Below are positions 6,811 through 16,067 of a stretch of DNA of 64,000 nucleotides, in pieces; position 1 is the first letter of the stretch; each line of letters begins with the position of its first letter. A program made the position numbers and the translations under genes. The stretch comes from Sphingomonas sp. PP-CE-1G-424 (GTDB lineage Bacteria; Pseudomonadota; Alphaproteobacteria; Sphingomonadales; Sphingomonadaceae): the NCBI RefSeq assembly GCF_004341085.1, contig NZ_SLXW01000003.1, positions 248,001 to 312,000 of the forward strand. The letters are read 5' to 3'. The notes beneath the pieces are model-generated. The model was not told the origin of the DNA. It did no database searches and was given only the letters and a program-made list of their open reading frames with translations.

Positions 6811-9624
6811 ATGAACAGATTTGATCGTTCTGCCGAGGACGTGCGTCCGATGTCCGGCGTGCTCGCTTTGCGCGGCAGTGCCGCAGGTCTGGCGATTGCA
6901 ATTGCGACGTTGGCCCTGCCGTCTGTCGCCTATGCGAAGGGTGCCGATGCACCATCCGCGCAAGCCCAGGCGCAGGGTGTCGTCGTCGGTAAGTCCGACG
7001 AGGTCAAGAATGCCGCCGGTGAGGAGATCGTCGTCACCGGACACGCGTCGAAGAAGGCGGAAATCGAGTCGACCGGTACGACCAGCGTCCTGTCGAGCGC
7101 CGACCTCCAGCGCCAACCCAATGTCAGCGTCGTCGATGCGATGGCACGACTGCCGGGTATTTCGGTCGCACCGACCGACTTTTTCGGCACGCCCTCGTCC
7201 GGCAACCACGGCGGCCTCGACGGCGCGGCGCGGGGTGGCGCGAGCTTCGTTTATCTTCGTGGGCTGAGCGGCTCGTACAACGTCAATCTCGTCAACGGCG
7301 CGAACGCGGCGCAGGGCATGCCGTATTCGCGCCAGATCCAGCTCGATCTGCTGCCGCCGGTCGGCATCGCTGCGGTGGTCGTCAACAAGACGTCGACCGC
7401 CGATATGGATGGCGACGCGATCGGTGGCACGATCGACTTCCGCACGCCGTCCGCGTTCGACTTCGACAAAAAGACGCATGTCGGTCTGTATCTGCAGGGT
7501 GGCCTGAGCCAGTACGCGCTCGACTATCACACGCCGGCCGGGACCGGGATGGTGCAGGCCGAAGTCTCGCACCGCTTCGGCGACGACGAGCAGTTCGGCG
7601 TCTACGCCTCGGGCTATTACGGCAAGCGGTATTTCGCCTCGACGATGGTCGACTTCCAGGCAGGCCAGTGGGAGTTCGCGGTCTCGCAAGGCGAGCAGGG
7701 CAGCAATCCCGACGGATTTTCCAAGAAGGACAATCTGCTGCTGACCAGCACCAATGCCCAGTTCAGCGAAGGCAATCAGGTGCGGTATGGCGGCGCACTC
7801 GGGTTCGACTGGCATCTGGGCGCCACGAAGCTCTACGCGCGCGGCACCTATGCGGTCTCGAACATCGAACAGAACATCTATCAGAAAAGCATCCAGGCCG
7901 ACCGCTATTCGGCCGCGGTCGTGCGCCCCGACGGTCTTTACCAGAATGCCGAGAGCGATGGCGAATATCACGCCTGGTTCGAAACGGCGCCGGCGCAATC
8001 CACGCTCGCTTCCGGAGTCATCGGCGGTACGACCGACGCCGATCGTCTGACGCTCGGCTACAGCGGCTTCTGGAGCTGGGGCAAGAGCGCGGCACCGGAC
8101 CATTCGGAGGTGACCTACCAGACGTTCGCGGGCAACCAGTTGAACGGCCCTTTCGCGGCCTCCTATCGCAATGGCTATCCTCTGCCCTTGCTCAGCACCG
8201 CGCAGCTGGCCCGTTTCAACAACAATGCGCTGTACGGCGTCGAACAGGACAGCGGCGAGTTCACGAATTCGCGCAGTACCGCCTCCAAGCTCGGCGGACG
8301 CTTCGATGCGACCTACAAGATCGGGTCGTGGCTGGAATCGCTGACCGCCGGCGTCAAGGTCGTGCACAGTACGCGCGACAGCTTCTCACGCGACTACAGC
8401 AATCTGAACTTCCTGCCCGCCGGCCAGGCACTGAACGCCAGCCCGTTCGCGCGCGGCGAGGAGTCGTCGATCGATCGGGAATACTACCCCGACACCTTCG
8501 TACGAGGAGATGGCGCCGCGCTTACCGCCGCCGCGCGCAACGCCGCAGCGGCGACGACGCTGTCGGCCAACGACTTCAATCGGAACACGCTGTCGGGGCA
8601 TGAAAACGTCTATGCGGGGTACGCGCTCGCCAAGATCGTCAGCAACGCGCTCGAAATTCAGCCGGGCCTGCGGTTCGAGCATACGGATATCGACAACATC
8701 TTCTGGAATTCCGTCAGCGTCGACGGCACCTCGGGATCGGCGCTACAAGAAGGCTTCAAGTCTAGCAGGACCCACTACGACATTCTCCTCCCGAGCCTTC
8801 ATGCCAACTACCGGTCGGGCGAGGAGAACGTCATTCGCGGTGCGGTCTGGCGCAGCTACACGCGCCCGGCGTTCTTCCAGCTTGCCGGCGGGAGCCAGAC
8901 GAGCGTGAACTCTGATGGCACGATCAGCGTGACCGAGGGCAACCCGGACCTGAAGGCCGTCAAATCCTGGAATTTCGACGCCAGCATCGAACACCAGCAT
9001 CGCGGTTTCAGCGCCTCCGTCGCCGGCTATTACAAGGCGTTGAGCGACTATCTCTACGATCGGGGCACGAACTTCCGCGCGACGCAGATCGCGGTCGATG
9101 GCCTTCAGTCGGTGTCCAAGCCGGTCAACGGCGGAACCGCAGGCCTTTACGGCGTAGAGGTCGCTGCACGCTATCAGCTGGTCGAGTTGCCGGGCTGGGA
9201 ATCCGGGTTCGGCATATCCGGGAACATGACGCTGCAGCATTCGTGGGCGCATCTCAACGACGCGTCCACCGACAAGTCGCAGCCGATGCAGGGGGCACCC
9301 GAACGGCTCTACAACGCCTCGCTATTCTACGAAAAGGGCGGCCTCTCCGCGAACGTGTCGTACCGCTACAACGGCCCGTTGATCGCTGCGTACCGGTTCG
9401 GCGATTTCGGCGGCAAGGAGCTGAACGACACGCAGCGCGCGACCAGCAGCGTCGACACGACGGTCGGCTACAGCGTCAACAGCGATCTGAAAATCGCGGG
9501 TGCGGTGTCGAACATCTTCGACAATATCAGCTATTATCGCACGGTCGGCCCGGACAGCTATCAGGTTCCGCAGATCGTCCGCTGGGGCCGCACCTTTACG
9601 ATGACGCTCACGGCGGGCTTCTAG
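6811..9624 (+). CDS. TonB-dependent receptor
   Basis: A 937-residue outer-membrane receptor. The signal peptide ends near residue 42 (SVAYA). A TonB-box-like EEIVVTGH lies at 71-78, followed by a plug domain (VDAMARLPGISV, FVYLRGLSGSYN, GGTIDFRTP) and a long beta-barrel ending in aromatic TLTAGF. There is no N-terminal STN signalling domain. The start could also be the ATG at 6850, which has GAGGAC nine bases before it and gives a more usual 29-residue signal peptide. A PAP2 phosphatase follows 73 bases later, so the substrate may be a phosphorylated or phosphate-releasing compound; that is inference from context only. Confidence 0.92.
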   Translation: MNRFDRSAEDVRPMSGVLALRGSAAGLAIAIATLALPSVAYAKGADAPSAQAQAQGVVVGKSDEVKNAAGEEIVVTGHASKKAEIESTGTTSVLSSADLQRQPNVSVVDAMARLPGISVAPTDFFGTPSSGNHGGLDGAARGGASFVYLRGLSGSYNVNLVNGANAAQGMPYSRQIQLDLLPPVGIAAVVVNKTSTADMDGDAIGGTIDFRTPSAFDFDKKTHVGLYLQGGLSQYALDYHTPAGTGMVQAEVSHRFGDDEQFGVYASGYYGKRYFASTMVDFQAGQWEFAVSQGEQGSNPDGFSKKDNLLLTSTNAQFSEGNQVRYGGALGFDWHLGATKLYARGTYAVSNIEQNIYQKSIQADRYSAAVVRPDGLYQNAESDGEYHAWFETAPAQSTLASGVIGGTTDADRLTLGYSGFWSWGKSAAPDHSEVTYQTFAGNQLNGPFAASYRNGYPLPLLSTAQLARFNNNALYGVEQDSGEFTNSRSTASKLGGRFDATYKIGSWLESLTAGVKVVHSTRDSFSRDYSNLNFLPAGQALNASPFARGEESSIDREYYPDTFVRGDGAALTAAARNAAAATTLSANDFNRNTLSGHENVYAGYALAKIVSNALEIQPGLRFEHTDIDNIFWNSVSVDGTSGSALQEGFKSSRTHYDILLPSLHANYRSGEENVIRGAVWRSYTRPAFFQLAGGSQTSVNSDGTISVTEGNPDLKAVKSWNFDASIEHQHRGFSASVAGYYKALSDYLYDRGTNFRATQIAVDGLQSVSKPVNGGTAGLYGVEVAARYQLVELPGWESGFGISGNMTLQHSWAHLNDASTDKSQPMQGAPERLYNASLFYEKGGLSANVSYRYNGPLIAAYRFGDFGGKELNDTQRATSSVDTTVGYSVNSDLKIAGAVSNIFDNISYYRTVGPDSYQVPQIVRWGRTFTMTLTAGF

Positions 9625-9638
9625 CCGCGTTTCCCGAC

Positions 9639-9665
9639 CCTTGCCGATCTTATCGATCGGCAAGG
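9639..9665 (+). terminator. stem-loop between receptor and PAP2 gene
   Basis: CCTTGCCGATC and GATCGGCAAGG form a perfect 11-bp stem with a 5-base loop. No T-run follows, so it may be a weak terminator, an mRNA-stabilising end for the receptor transcript, or an attenuator that lowers expression of the downstream phosphatase. Confidence 0.6.
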
Positions 9666-9697
9666 CACTTCACACGACCGACCCAGGAGACGCCGAA

Positions 9698-10510
9698 ATG
9701 CGGGTGCCCTCAGCCATTCTTGCAGCGACCGCGATACTCGGCCTTTCCGCCGTTGCCCTGGCGCAAGGCGTCGTCGAACGCCCGGAAGGCGAGGAGCCGC
9801 TCGTCTATCTGGCGAAAGGCGCGTTCGATATCCTTGCGGTGCTTCCGCCTGCGCCGCGTCGGGACGACCCGCGCTGGCAGGCGGGCCGCGCGATCTTCCG
9901 CCAGACGCGCGCGTTGGTCGGTTCGCCGCGCTGGCGGCTGGCGACCAACGACGTAAAGCTCGGGACCGGCGACATGATGCGCGATTTCAGTTGCGCCATG
10001 GGGGTCGAGCTCACGCCCGCCAACGCACCGCTGACCGCGCGCCTGATCGAGAAAGCCGGTTCCGACACCGCGCGCAACACCGGCATCGCGAAGTCATTCT
10101 ACAAGCGACAGCGCCCCTATCTGATCGACAAAGGCGCGGTATGCCAGCCGGTCGGCGAATTGCAGGGAAGTTACGACTATCCGTCGGGACATACCACGGC
10201 GGGGTGGACATGGGCGACCTTGCTGGCAGAACTCGCACCCGACCGCGCGACCGCCATCCTCGCACGCGGTCGCGCGTTCGGGCAAAGCCGCATCGTCTGT
10301 GGCGCGCATAACGCCAGTGCGGTGGAAGCCGGCCGATTGTCGGCGAGCGCCACGCTGACCGCGCTGTCGTCGTCGCCCGCGTTCCAGGCGGATCTCGCGG
10401 CGGCGCGGACCGAGCTATCGGCGCTACGACAATCCCCAGCCGCTGCCCGTCCGGCGGCTGCCGGCTGTGCCGCAGAACGGGCGCTGATCGTTCAACCCAT
10501 TCTACGTTAG
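9698..10510 (+). CDS. secreted PAP2-family (class A acid phosphatase-like) protein
   Basis: The ATG at 9698 follows CCAGGAGA and gives a 270-residue protein with a Sec signal peptide (cleavage near residue 22, after ALA). The three PAP2/class A non-specific acid phosphatase motifs are recognisable: K132-x6-R139-P140, P162-S-G-H165 and S197-R198-x5-H204. The Asp that normally completes the third motif (H-x3-D) is Ala208 here; the other predicted catalytic residues are present. Members of this family release phosphate from organic phosphates in the periplasm. The gene follows a TonB-dependent receptor on the same strand, which suggests capture of a phosphorylated nutrient. Confidence 0.88.
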   Translation: MRVPSAILAATAILGLSAVALAQGVVERPEGEEPLVYLAKGAFDILAVLPPAPRRDDPRWQAGRAIFRQTRALVGSPRWRLATNDVKLGTGDMMRDFSCAMGVELTPANAPLTARLIEKAGSDTARNTGIAKSFYKRQRPYLIDKGAVCQPVGELQGSYDYPSGHTTAGWTWATLLAELAPDRATAILARGRAFGQSRIVCGAHNASAVEAGRLSASATLTALSSSPAFQADLAAARTELSALRQSPAAARPAAAGCAAERALIVQPILR

Positions 10511-10988
10511 ACGCCTATCCGGGTCGGGTGATTCCCCGTGGTTCACCGGGTAAAGTCCTGTGGTGGCAGTCGAAATGCTAGAGCAATCGAGCGCGAGCGC
10601 AGCGCACAGTAAGACCGTCTGAACCCCCGCCCCGCGTAAACTGCGCGCACCCTGGGTAGGGCGTTTCGTAGTCCCCGTTATAATTCCAGCGGCTCGGACG
10701 CAGCCCGCTGACCGGCGTCACGAGGCGACAGCCTTATGTAACTTTCGTACGCTCTGCCGCTGTCCAGTGAAAATATTACAAATTCACCGGTGTTCATGCC
10801 ACCGATTGTGTCATTTCCGTCACTATGGTTCGCTGTTCGTTACACGCCAGCTTTGCTGCTTTACATGACAGATACGTTACCTCACTTCTTTCCCCATAGT
10901 CCTGACCAGCCGATAGCGGCGGTCGGGACGCATCGTTTCGGACGGATCGTCAAAGCGACCGTACGGGGCCACTGGGGGAAATTATTTC
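10511..10988. other. long intergenic region upstream of receptor gene
   Basis: No supportable gene in 478 bases. The 3' half is AT-rich for this genome (AAAATATTACAAATTC near 10770, TTACATGACAGATACG near 10861) and probably holds the promoter and control sites of the receptor at 10989. An open frame starting at 10790 runs into the receptor gene in another frame and has no ribosome site, so I do not call it. Confidence 0.55.
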
Positions 10989-13900
10989 ATGATCTCGACA
11001 TCTCGTTCGACCTCGAAGGCGATCCTGCTCGCGGCCGCTACGCCGCTGGCATTCATTCTTTCGACGGCCGCCGGTTTTGCACAGGATGCGACCACCACCA
11101 CCGACGCTTCGGCAACCGCGCAGGCTCCCGCGACGATCGCGCCGCAGGAGACCAAGGCCGAGCCGGCCGATGCGACCGGTCAGGAGATCGTCGTCACCGG
11201 TTCGCTGTTCCGCCGGACCGATACCGAGACGCCGTCGCCCGTCACCGTGCTGACCACGCAGACGCTGCAGCGCGCGGGTATCACCAACATCAACGACGCG
11301 GTGCGCTCGATCTCCGCGGATGGCGCCGGCTCGATCTCGACCGGCTTCCAGAACGGCTTCTCGGCGGGCGGCGCTGCGGTGTCGCTGCGCGGTCTCGGCG
11401 TGTCGTCGACGCTGGTGCTGATCGACGGGCTGCGCTCGACCAACTTCCCGCTCAACGATGACGGCCACAACGCCTATGTCGATCTTAACTCGATCCCGTT
11501 CAGCGCGGTCGAGCGGATCGAAGTGCTAAAAGATGGCGCGTCGTCGAGCTATGGCGCCGACGCGATCGGCGGCGTCGTCAACATCATCATGAAGAAGCAC
11601 GTCGTCGGCGTGTCGGGCACTGCCGAGGGCGGCATCTCCGAACTCGGCGACGGTGGCCGCTACCGCGCCAACCTCACCGCTGGTATCGGCGACTATGACC
11701 GCCAGGGGTTCAACTTCTACGTCAACGGCGAGTATCAGAAGGACACGGCGATCTCGGTCAGCGATCGCAAGTTCCCGTTCAACACGCTCGATCTGAGCTC
11801 GATCGGCGGCGTCGACGGCAACGCCGCGGATAGCGCGTTGACCACCGCGACGATCAACGCGGTCGTCCGTCGCTCTACGCAAACCGATCTCAACAACCCG
11901 TACGCGGGTGGTGCGGCGGCGACCGGCACGTATACGTCGCTCAACCTCAACTGCGCCAACGGCACCTACACCGTCGCGGGGGCCGCCGGCGGCACCGGGT
12001 GCAAGCACGACAACACCAAGGAATATGTCCAGATCCAGCCGGCGCAGGAGCGGTACGCGTTCTCGAGCCGTCTCAGCCTGAAGATATCCGACAGCATCGA
12101 AGGCTATGTCTCGGGTAGCTACTCGCACAACCAGGTCGTCACCAAGACGCGTCCGCCCAGTGGGATCCGTCAGACGCAGCCCTATGGTGCTTCGCCGGCC
12201 TTGGCCTCCAACAACCCCGGCATCGTCCTGCCGGTATATATCTGCTCGGCGGGCATAAACTGCTCGATCGCGGCCGATCGCCAGCTCAACACGACCAACA
12301 ACCCGTATGCGGCCGCGTTCGCCGGCGATCCGACCAACGGCGCGGCCCGCATCTATTACCTGTTCGGCGATCTGCCTGCGAGCCAGATCCGCACCAACGA
12401 AGTCATCCGCGGCGCCGCCGGTCTGCGCGGCAGCTTCGAGGGTGGCTGGAACTGGCAGGTCGACGCGGTCGGTGCGAAGGACAACCTGAACATCGACTCG
12501 CTCGGCGTGATCAACATCGCCGGGCTCAAGCAGGCGATCAACACCGGCGCCTACAACTTCGCCAATCCGTCGGCGAACAGCCAGGCGACGCGCGATCTCG
12601 TCGCGCCGCGCTTCTCGGTCGGGTCGCACACCTCGCTCGCCTCGCTCGACGCGTCGATCAGCAAGCAGCTGTTCGACCTGCCGGGTGGCCCGCTTCAGGT
12701 CGCCGTCGGTGGCCAGATCCGTCATGAGGTCGAGGAGAACAACAGCCTCAACGCGAACCTCGATCGCTATGCCAACACGTCGGCGGCATTCGGGTCGCAC
12801 ACCGTGACCGCAGGCTATTTCGAGATCAACGCACCGGTGCTGAGCACGCTCGAGATCAACGGGTCGGGCCGCTACGATCATTACTCGGAAGGCTTCAGCA
12901 ATTTCTCGCCGAAGATCGGTGCGAAGTTCACGCCGATCAAGCAGATCGCAGTTCGCGGTACCTATTCGAACGGCTTCCGCGCACCGACGTTCGCCGAGAA
13001 CAACGCACGGTCGAGCTATGCCGGGTTCGTCACGGTTACGCCGCCGTGCAGCTTCATTCTCGATCACGGCGGCACGGGCTCGCTGACGTCATGCCAGGCC
13101 AACGGCAACCCGTACAATCTGGCTTACAGCCTGGGCTCGGGTTTCACCGGCAACCCCGAGTTGAAGCCTGAGAAGTCGCGCAGCTTCACCGGTGGCGTCG
13201 TGATCGAGCCGACCCCCTGGTTCAGCTTCACGGTCGACTACTACAACATCAAGAAGACCAACGTGATCGTCACGGGGCCGCAGTCTTCCGATGCCCGGGC
13301 CGCCTATTTCGCCGGTACGCCGCTGCCCGCCGGCTACACGGTATCGGCGGTCGACGCGATCGATCCGCTCTTTCCGGCCGCGCTGCCCCGCGTGCTCATC
13401 ATCAATGCGCCGTACGTCAACGCGGCGAGCCAGTCGGTGTCGGGCATCGATCTCGGCGCGAACGTCAATGTCCCGCTCGGCGGCGAAGCGCGCTTCATCA
13501 GCCGCATCGATGTGACTCGCCTGTTCAAGTACAACGTCGACAACGGCGACGGTGTCGTCCAGAAATATGCCGGTACGCTTGGACCGTACGAGCTGTCGTC
13601 GGGTGCAGGTACGCCGCGTATTCGTGGCAACTGGCAGAACACGCTGCAGTTCGGTGCATTCTCGCTGACCGCGACGACCTATTACGTGTCGCGGATCAAG
13701 GCCGTCGCCGCCGATGAGGTCGCGCCCGACGACGCGGGCAACATCGATTTGAGCTGCGCGAACAACCTGTACGGGACGGGCGACAAGTTCTGCTACATCA
13801 AGCGGTTCATCTATGCGGATCTGAACGTGTCGGTCGAAGTGAACGACAAGTTCTCGTTCAACTTCAACGTTGGCAACTTCACCAACGAGAAGGCACCGGT

Positions 13901-14000
13901 CGCGCCGGCGTCGTATTCGGGGACCAACTACCTGCCGACCTGGCATTATGCCGGTGTCATCGGTCGTACGTTCCGCGCTGGGGCGAACTTCAAGTTCTAA
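10989..14000 (+). CDS. TonB-dependent receptor
   Basis: A 1003-residue receptor with a signal peptide (cleavage near residue 32, GFAQ), a TonB-box-like EIVVTG at 66-71, and a plug domain with SLRGLGVSSTLVLIDGLR, VERIEVLKDGASSSYG and AIGGVVNIIMKK. The barrel ends in FKF. The large size and long extracellular loops with paired Cys are common in sphingomonad receptors for sugars and other organic molecules, but nothing in the context fixes the ligand. GGGGGAAATTATTTC precedes the ATG. The gene stands alone, with a long upstream region and a good terminator behind it. Confidence 0.94.
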   Translation: MISTSRSTSKAILLAAATPLAFILSTAAGFAQDATTTTDASATAQAPATIAPQETKAEPADATGQEIVVTGSLFRRTDTETPSPVTVLTTQTLQRAGITNINDAVRSISADGAGSISTGFQNGFSAGGAAVSLRGLGVSSTLVLIDGLRSTNFPLNDDGHNAYVDLNSIPFSAVERIEVLKDGASSSYGADAIGGVVNIIMKKHVVGVSGTAEGGISELGDGGRYRANLTAGIGDYDRQGFNFYVNGEYQKDTAISVSDRKFPFNTLDLSSIGGVDGNAADSALTTATINAVVRRSTQTDLNNPYAGGAAATGTYTSLNLNCANGTYTVAGAAGGTGCKHDNTKEYVQIQPAQERYAFSSRLSLKISDSIEGYVSGSYSHNQVVTKTRPPSGIRQTQPYGASPALASNNPGIVLPVYICSAGINCSIAADRQLNTTNNPYAAAFAGDPTNGAARIYYLFGDLPASQIRTNEVIRGAAGLRGSFEGGWNWQVDAVGAKDNLNIDSLGVINIAGLKQAINTGAYNFANPSANSQATRDLVAPRFSVGSHTSLASLDASISKQLFDLPGGPLQVAVGGQIRHEVEENNSLNANLDRYANTSAAFGSHTVTAGYFEINAPVLSTLEINGSGRYDHYSEGFSNFSPKIGAKFTPIKQIAVRGTYSNGFRAPTFAENNARSSYAGFVTVTPPCSFILDHGGTGSLTSCQANGNPYNLAYSLGSGFTGNPELKPEKSRSFTGGVVIEPTPWFSFTVDYYNIKKTNVIVTGPQSSDARAAYFAGTPLPAGYTVSAVDAIDPLFPAALPRVLIINAPYVNAASQSVSGIDLGANVNVPLGGEARFISRIDVTRLFKYNVDNGDGVVQKYAGTLGPYELSSGAGTPRIRGNWQNTLQFGAFSLTATTYYVSRIKAVAADEVAPDDAGNIDLSCANNLYGTGDKFCYIKRFIYADLNVSVEVNDKFSFNFNVGNFTNEKAPVAPASYSGTNYLPTWHYAGVIGRTFRAGANFKF

Positions 14001-14021
14001 CTATCGTTTGTCGAGAGTAAG

Positions 14022-14055
14022 AAAGGCGGCCTTCTCGCGAGGGCCGCCTTTTCTG
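14022..14055 (+). terminator. rho-independent terminator of receptor gene
   Basis: AAAGGCGGCC and GGCCGCCTTT form a perfect 10-bp stem with a 10-base loop, followed by TTCTGTTT. It begins 22 bases after the stop of the receptor gene. Confidence 0.88.
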
Positions 14056-14134
14056 TTTGGATGGGGTGCACGTCGCGTGGCGACGGATCGCCGCCGATAC
14101 ACCCAGCCTTAGCGCTACAGGCGGAGTCGTACGA

Positions 14135-14365
14135 TCAGTTCGCGGTCTCCTTGCGGGCACCGACGATCATCCGGCGTGCGATCCGGCGAACGCCCTCATC
14201 GTCCTTGGTATCGTCGGTGGCCGGATCGCCGAGGTGATCCAGGCTATCTTCCATGAAGTCGAGCAGCCCTGGATGCTGCGCCTCGACATATTCCATCAGC
14301 TTGAACAGCAGGTGCTCGGTCGCGATCTCGCGCTGGCGGGCGCTTACGGCAGTGGCGTCGGTCAT
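14135..14365 (-). CDS. small acidic hypothetical protein
   Basis: A 76-residue soluble protein, unknown family. I place the start at the ATG at 14365 because GAGGGAG lies six bases before it; an in-frame GTG at 14380 overlaps that ribosome site. The product has a helical N-terminal half (AVSARQREIATEHLLFKLME), a region rich in Asp (DDTKDDEGVRR) and a basic end. It has no signal peptide or membrane segment. It lies 95 bases downstream of the carotenoid operon on the same strand and may be expressed separately. Confidence 0.6.
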   Translation of the reverse strand: MTDATAVSARQREIATEHLLFKLMEYVEAQHPGLLDFMEDSLDHLGDPATDDTKDDEGVRRIARRMIVGARKETAN

Positions 14366-14460
14366 TGTCATCTCCCTCACATGGAAGCGAAAACGCGCCC
14401 GGTGCGATAAGGAGCCGGACCATCGGACTTACACCCGAATGATCGAGCGATCGCCCGAAC

Positions 14461-15273
14461 TTACCGCCCCGACTGTAGGGAGCTTGGTCCATCGGCGGTA
14501 GCCACCACGCCAGCCGCATCGGCCGCAGCCGCACGGCGTTCGGCGCGCGCGTGTTCGCGGAGGAAGTCGCCGACACCGCGATCGGTGCTGCACAGCCGGT
14601 CCCAGTGCCGGAAATACAGGCCGTAGTTGCACGCGTAGAGTTCGTGGTGTCGCTGGTGGTGGCTGGCTGTAATCAGCCAGCTACCAAGCCGTCCTGACCA
14701 CATGAACTTCGGGAAGATCTCCCACCCCATGTGGTTGGTGACGCCCATGACCGTCATGATCGTCAGGATGACAGCGAGGGCGCTGATGTGGATCGGCACG
14801 ACGAAGACGAGCAACGGGATCACGACCGCGCCGGTTAGCGCCTCGATCGGATGGAACGCCATCGCCGCCCAGGCGGTCGGCGGTCGGCTGGCATGGTGCA
14901 GCGCATGGGCGAGCTTGAACGGCGCGGGCCGGTGCATCCAGCGATGCGTCCAGTAGAACCACGCGTCGTGGAGCAGCAGATAGAGCAGCACCGAGACCGG
15001 CCAGTACCAGAGCGGATACGCGTGGATGTCAGCATAGACGCGGGTCCAGCCGCGATGCTGCCAGCCCCAGGCAACCACCCCGGCCGGAATGCCGTAGATC
15101 GCCGCCGAGGCGAGGCTCCAGACGATCTCGCGCCGGACCTGCGGGTCGAGGCCGAGATACAGACCCGGATGTTTCCGGCGCGTCGCCCAGGCGAACGCGC
15201 CCGAGACGGCGAGATAGCGGACGCCCACGATCACGGTCATCGCGATCGCGGACAGTAGAACGGCCAGCATCAT
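14461..15273 (-). CDS. sterol desaturase / fatty acid hydroxylase family membrane protein in crt operon
   Basis: A 270-residue integral-membrane di-iron protein. The His clusters of the fatty acid hydroxylase superfamily are clear: H102-DAWFYWT-H110-RWM-H114, H123-AL-H126-H127, and SHHQRHHELY about 100 residues later. The start at 15273 (ATGATG) overlaps the crtW stop by four bases, so it is the third gene of a crtZ-crtW operon. Its position argues for a carotenoid-ring hydroxylase; the 2,2'-hydroxylase CrtG of Brevundimonas is, as I recall, of this superfamily, but I cannot confirm orthology. A lipid or hopanoid hydroxylase remains possible. Confidence 0.83.
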   Translation of the reverse strand: MMLAVLLSAIAMTVIVGVRYLAVSGAFAWATRRKHPGLYLGLDPQVRREIVWSLASAAIYGIPAGVVAWGWQHRGWTRVYADIHAYPLWYWPVSVLLYLLLHDAWFYWTHRWMHRPAPFKLAHALHHASRPPTAWAAMAFHPIEALTGAVVIPLLVFVVPIHISALAVILTIMTVMGVTNHMGWEIFPKFMWSGRLGSWLITASHHQRHHELYACNYGLYFRHWDRLCSTDRGVGDFLREHARAERRAAAADAAGVVATADGPSSLQSGR

Positions 15274-16067
15274 AGCGCGCGTCGTGCCGGTTCGGGGTGG
15301 CCGGTGCGCACCGTCAGGGCGCGACGTCGGGTGGGCAGGCCCCACCACGGCGTACCGGGCGACAGATGATGTTCGTGATGATAGCCGCCGAAATGAAAGC
15401 ACGTCAGCAGCGACAGCAGCGGCGGGATCTTGGCACTGTGCGCGTGATGATGGTCGGCAAACGGCTCGTCCCGCTCGCGGTGCGGAAGCCAGGTGCCGAA
15501 CACGAACAGCTGCAATACCGCGCCGAGTGCGGGGACGGCCCAGAACACGACGATATTCCCCAGCGGCGCACCCAGCACCAGCGTATAGACCAACGCGACG
15601 AGCGTGATGCGGACGATCTGCCCGTGCGAATAATAGGTGCGGAAGAACTGCCCGAACCACCCCAGCAAGCTCGGATCGCCGCCATGGAAATCGGGATCGC
15701 CCGCGGTGCCGGCATGGCGGTGATGCAGATGATGCTGCGGCAACAAGGTCGCGTAGGACAGGCAGGCGTACAGCGAGAGACAGGTCGCGCCGGTCAGGCG
15801 GTTGAGCCGCGGATAGCCGGGCGCCAGCGCGCCGTGCATCGAATCATGCGCGACGATGAAGAGGCCGGTGCTGAGCCAGGTCTGCACCACCACCATCACG
15901 ACGGCGATCGGGATGGTAGCCAGGCTCCACCGCCAGAAGAAGATTCCGGTGATGTGGATCGCGAGCCAAACCGCGACGATCGCCGCGGCAAGCGACAGGC
16001 CAATCCACGCCTGACGTCGAGCCGCAGCGCCGCGCGAGGCCGGTGGCAGGGACGATGCTGCGCTCAC
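15270..16067 (-). CDS. crtW: beta-carotene 4-ketolase CrtW
   Basis: A 265-residue membrane protein of the fatty-acid-desaturase-like ketolase family. The His boxes are present: H74-DSM-H78, H112-H-L-H115-H116, and in the C-terminal third FADHHHAHS and GGYHHEHH with the usual PWW that follows. The start is a GTG at 16067 whose TGA overlap (GTGA) with the crtZ stop is the reason I chose it; longer starts in the same frame lie inside crtZ. CrtW adds 4-keto groups to beta-ionone rings, giving echinenone, canthaxanthin and, with CrtZ, astaxanthin. Confidence 0.92.
   Translation of the reverse strand: MSAASSLPPASRGAAARRQAWIGLSLAAAIVAVWLAIHITGIFFWRWSLATIPIAVVMVVVQTWLSTGLFIVAHDSMHGALAPGYPRLNRLTGATCLSLYACLSYATLLPQHHLHHRHAGTAGDPDFHGGDPSLLGWFGQFFRTYYSHGQIVRITLVALVYTLVLGAPLGNIVVFWAVPALGAVLQLFVFGTWLPHRERDEPFADHHHAHSAKIPPLLSLLTCFHFGGYHHEHHLSPGTPWWGLPTRRRALTVRTGHPEPARRAL

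Noticed and set aside
6787..8367. A 526-codon minus-strand open frame opposite the receptor at 6811.
   Set aside because: Composition is of antisense type and the receptor on the other strand is certain.
10790..11461. Open frame overlapping the start of the receptor at 10989.
   Set aside because: No ribosome site, and two thirds of it lies in the wrong frame of the receptor gene.
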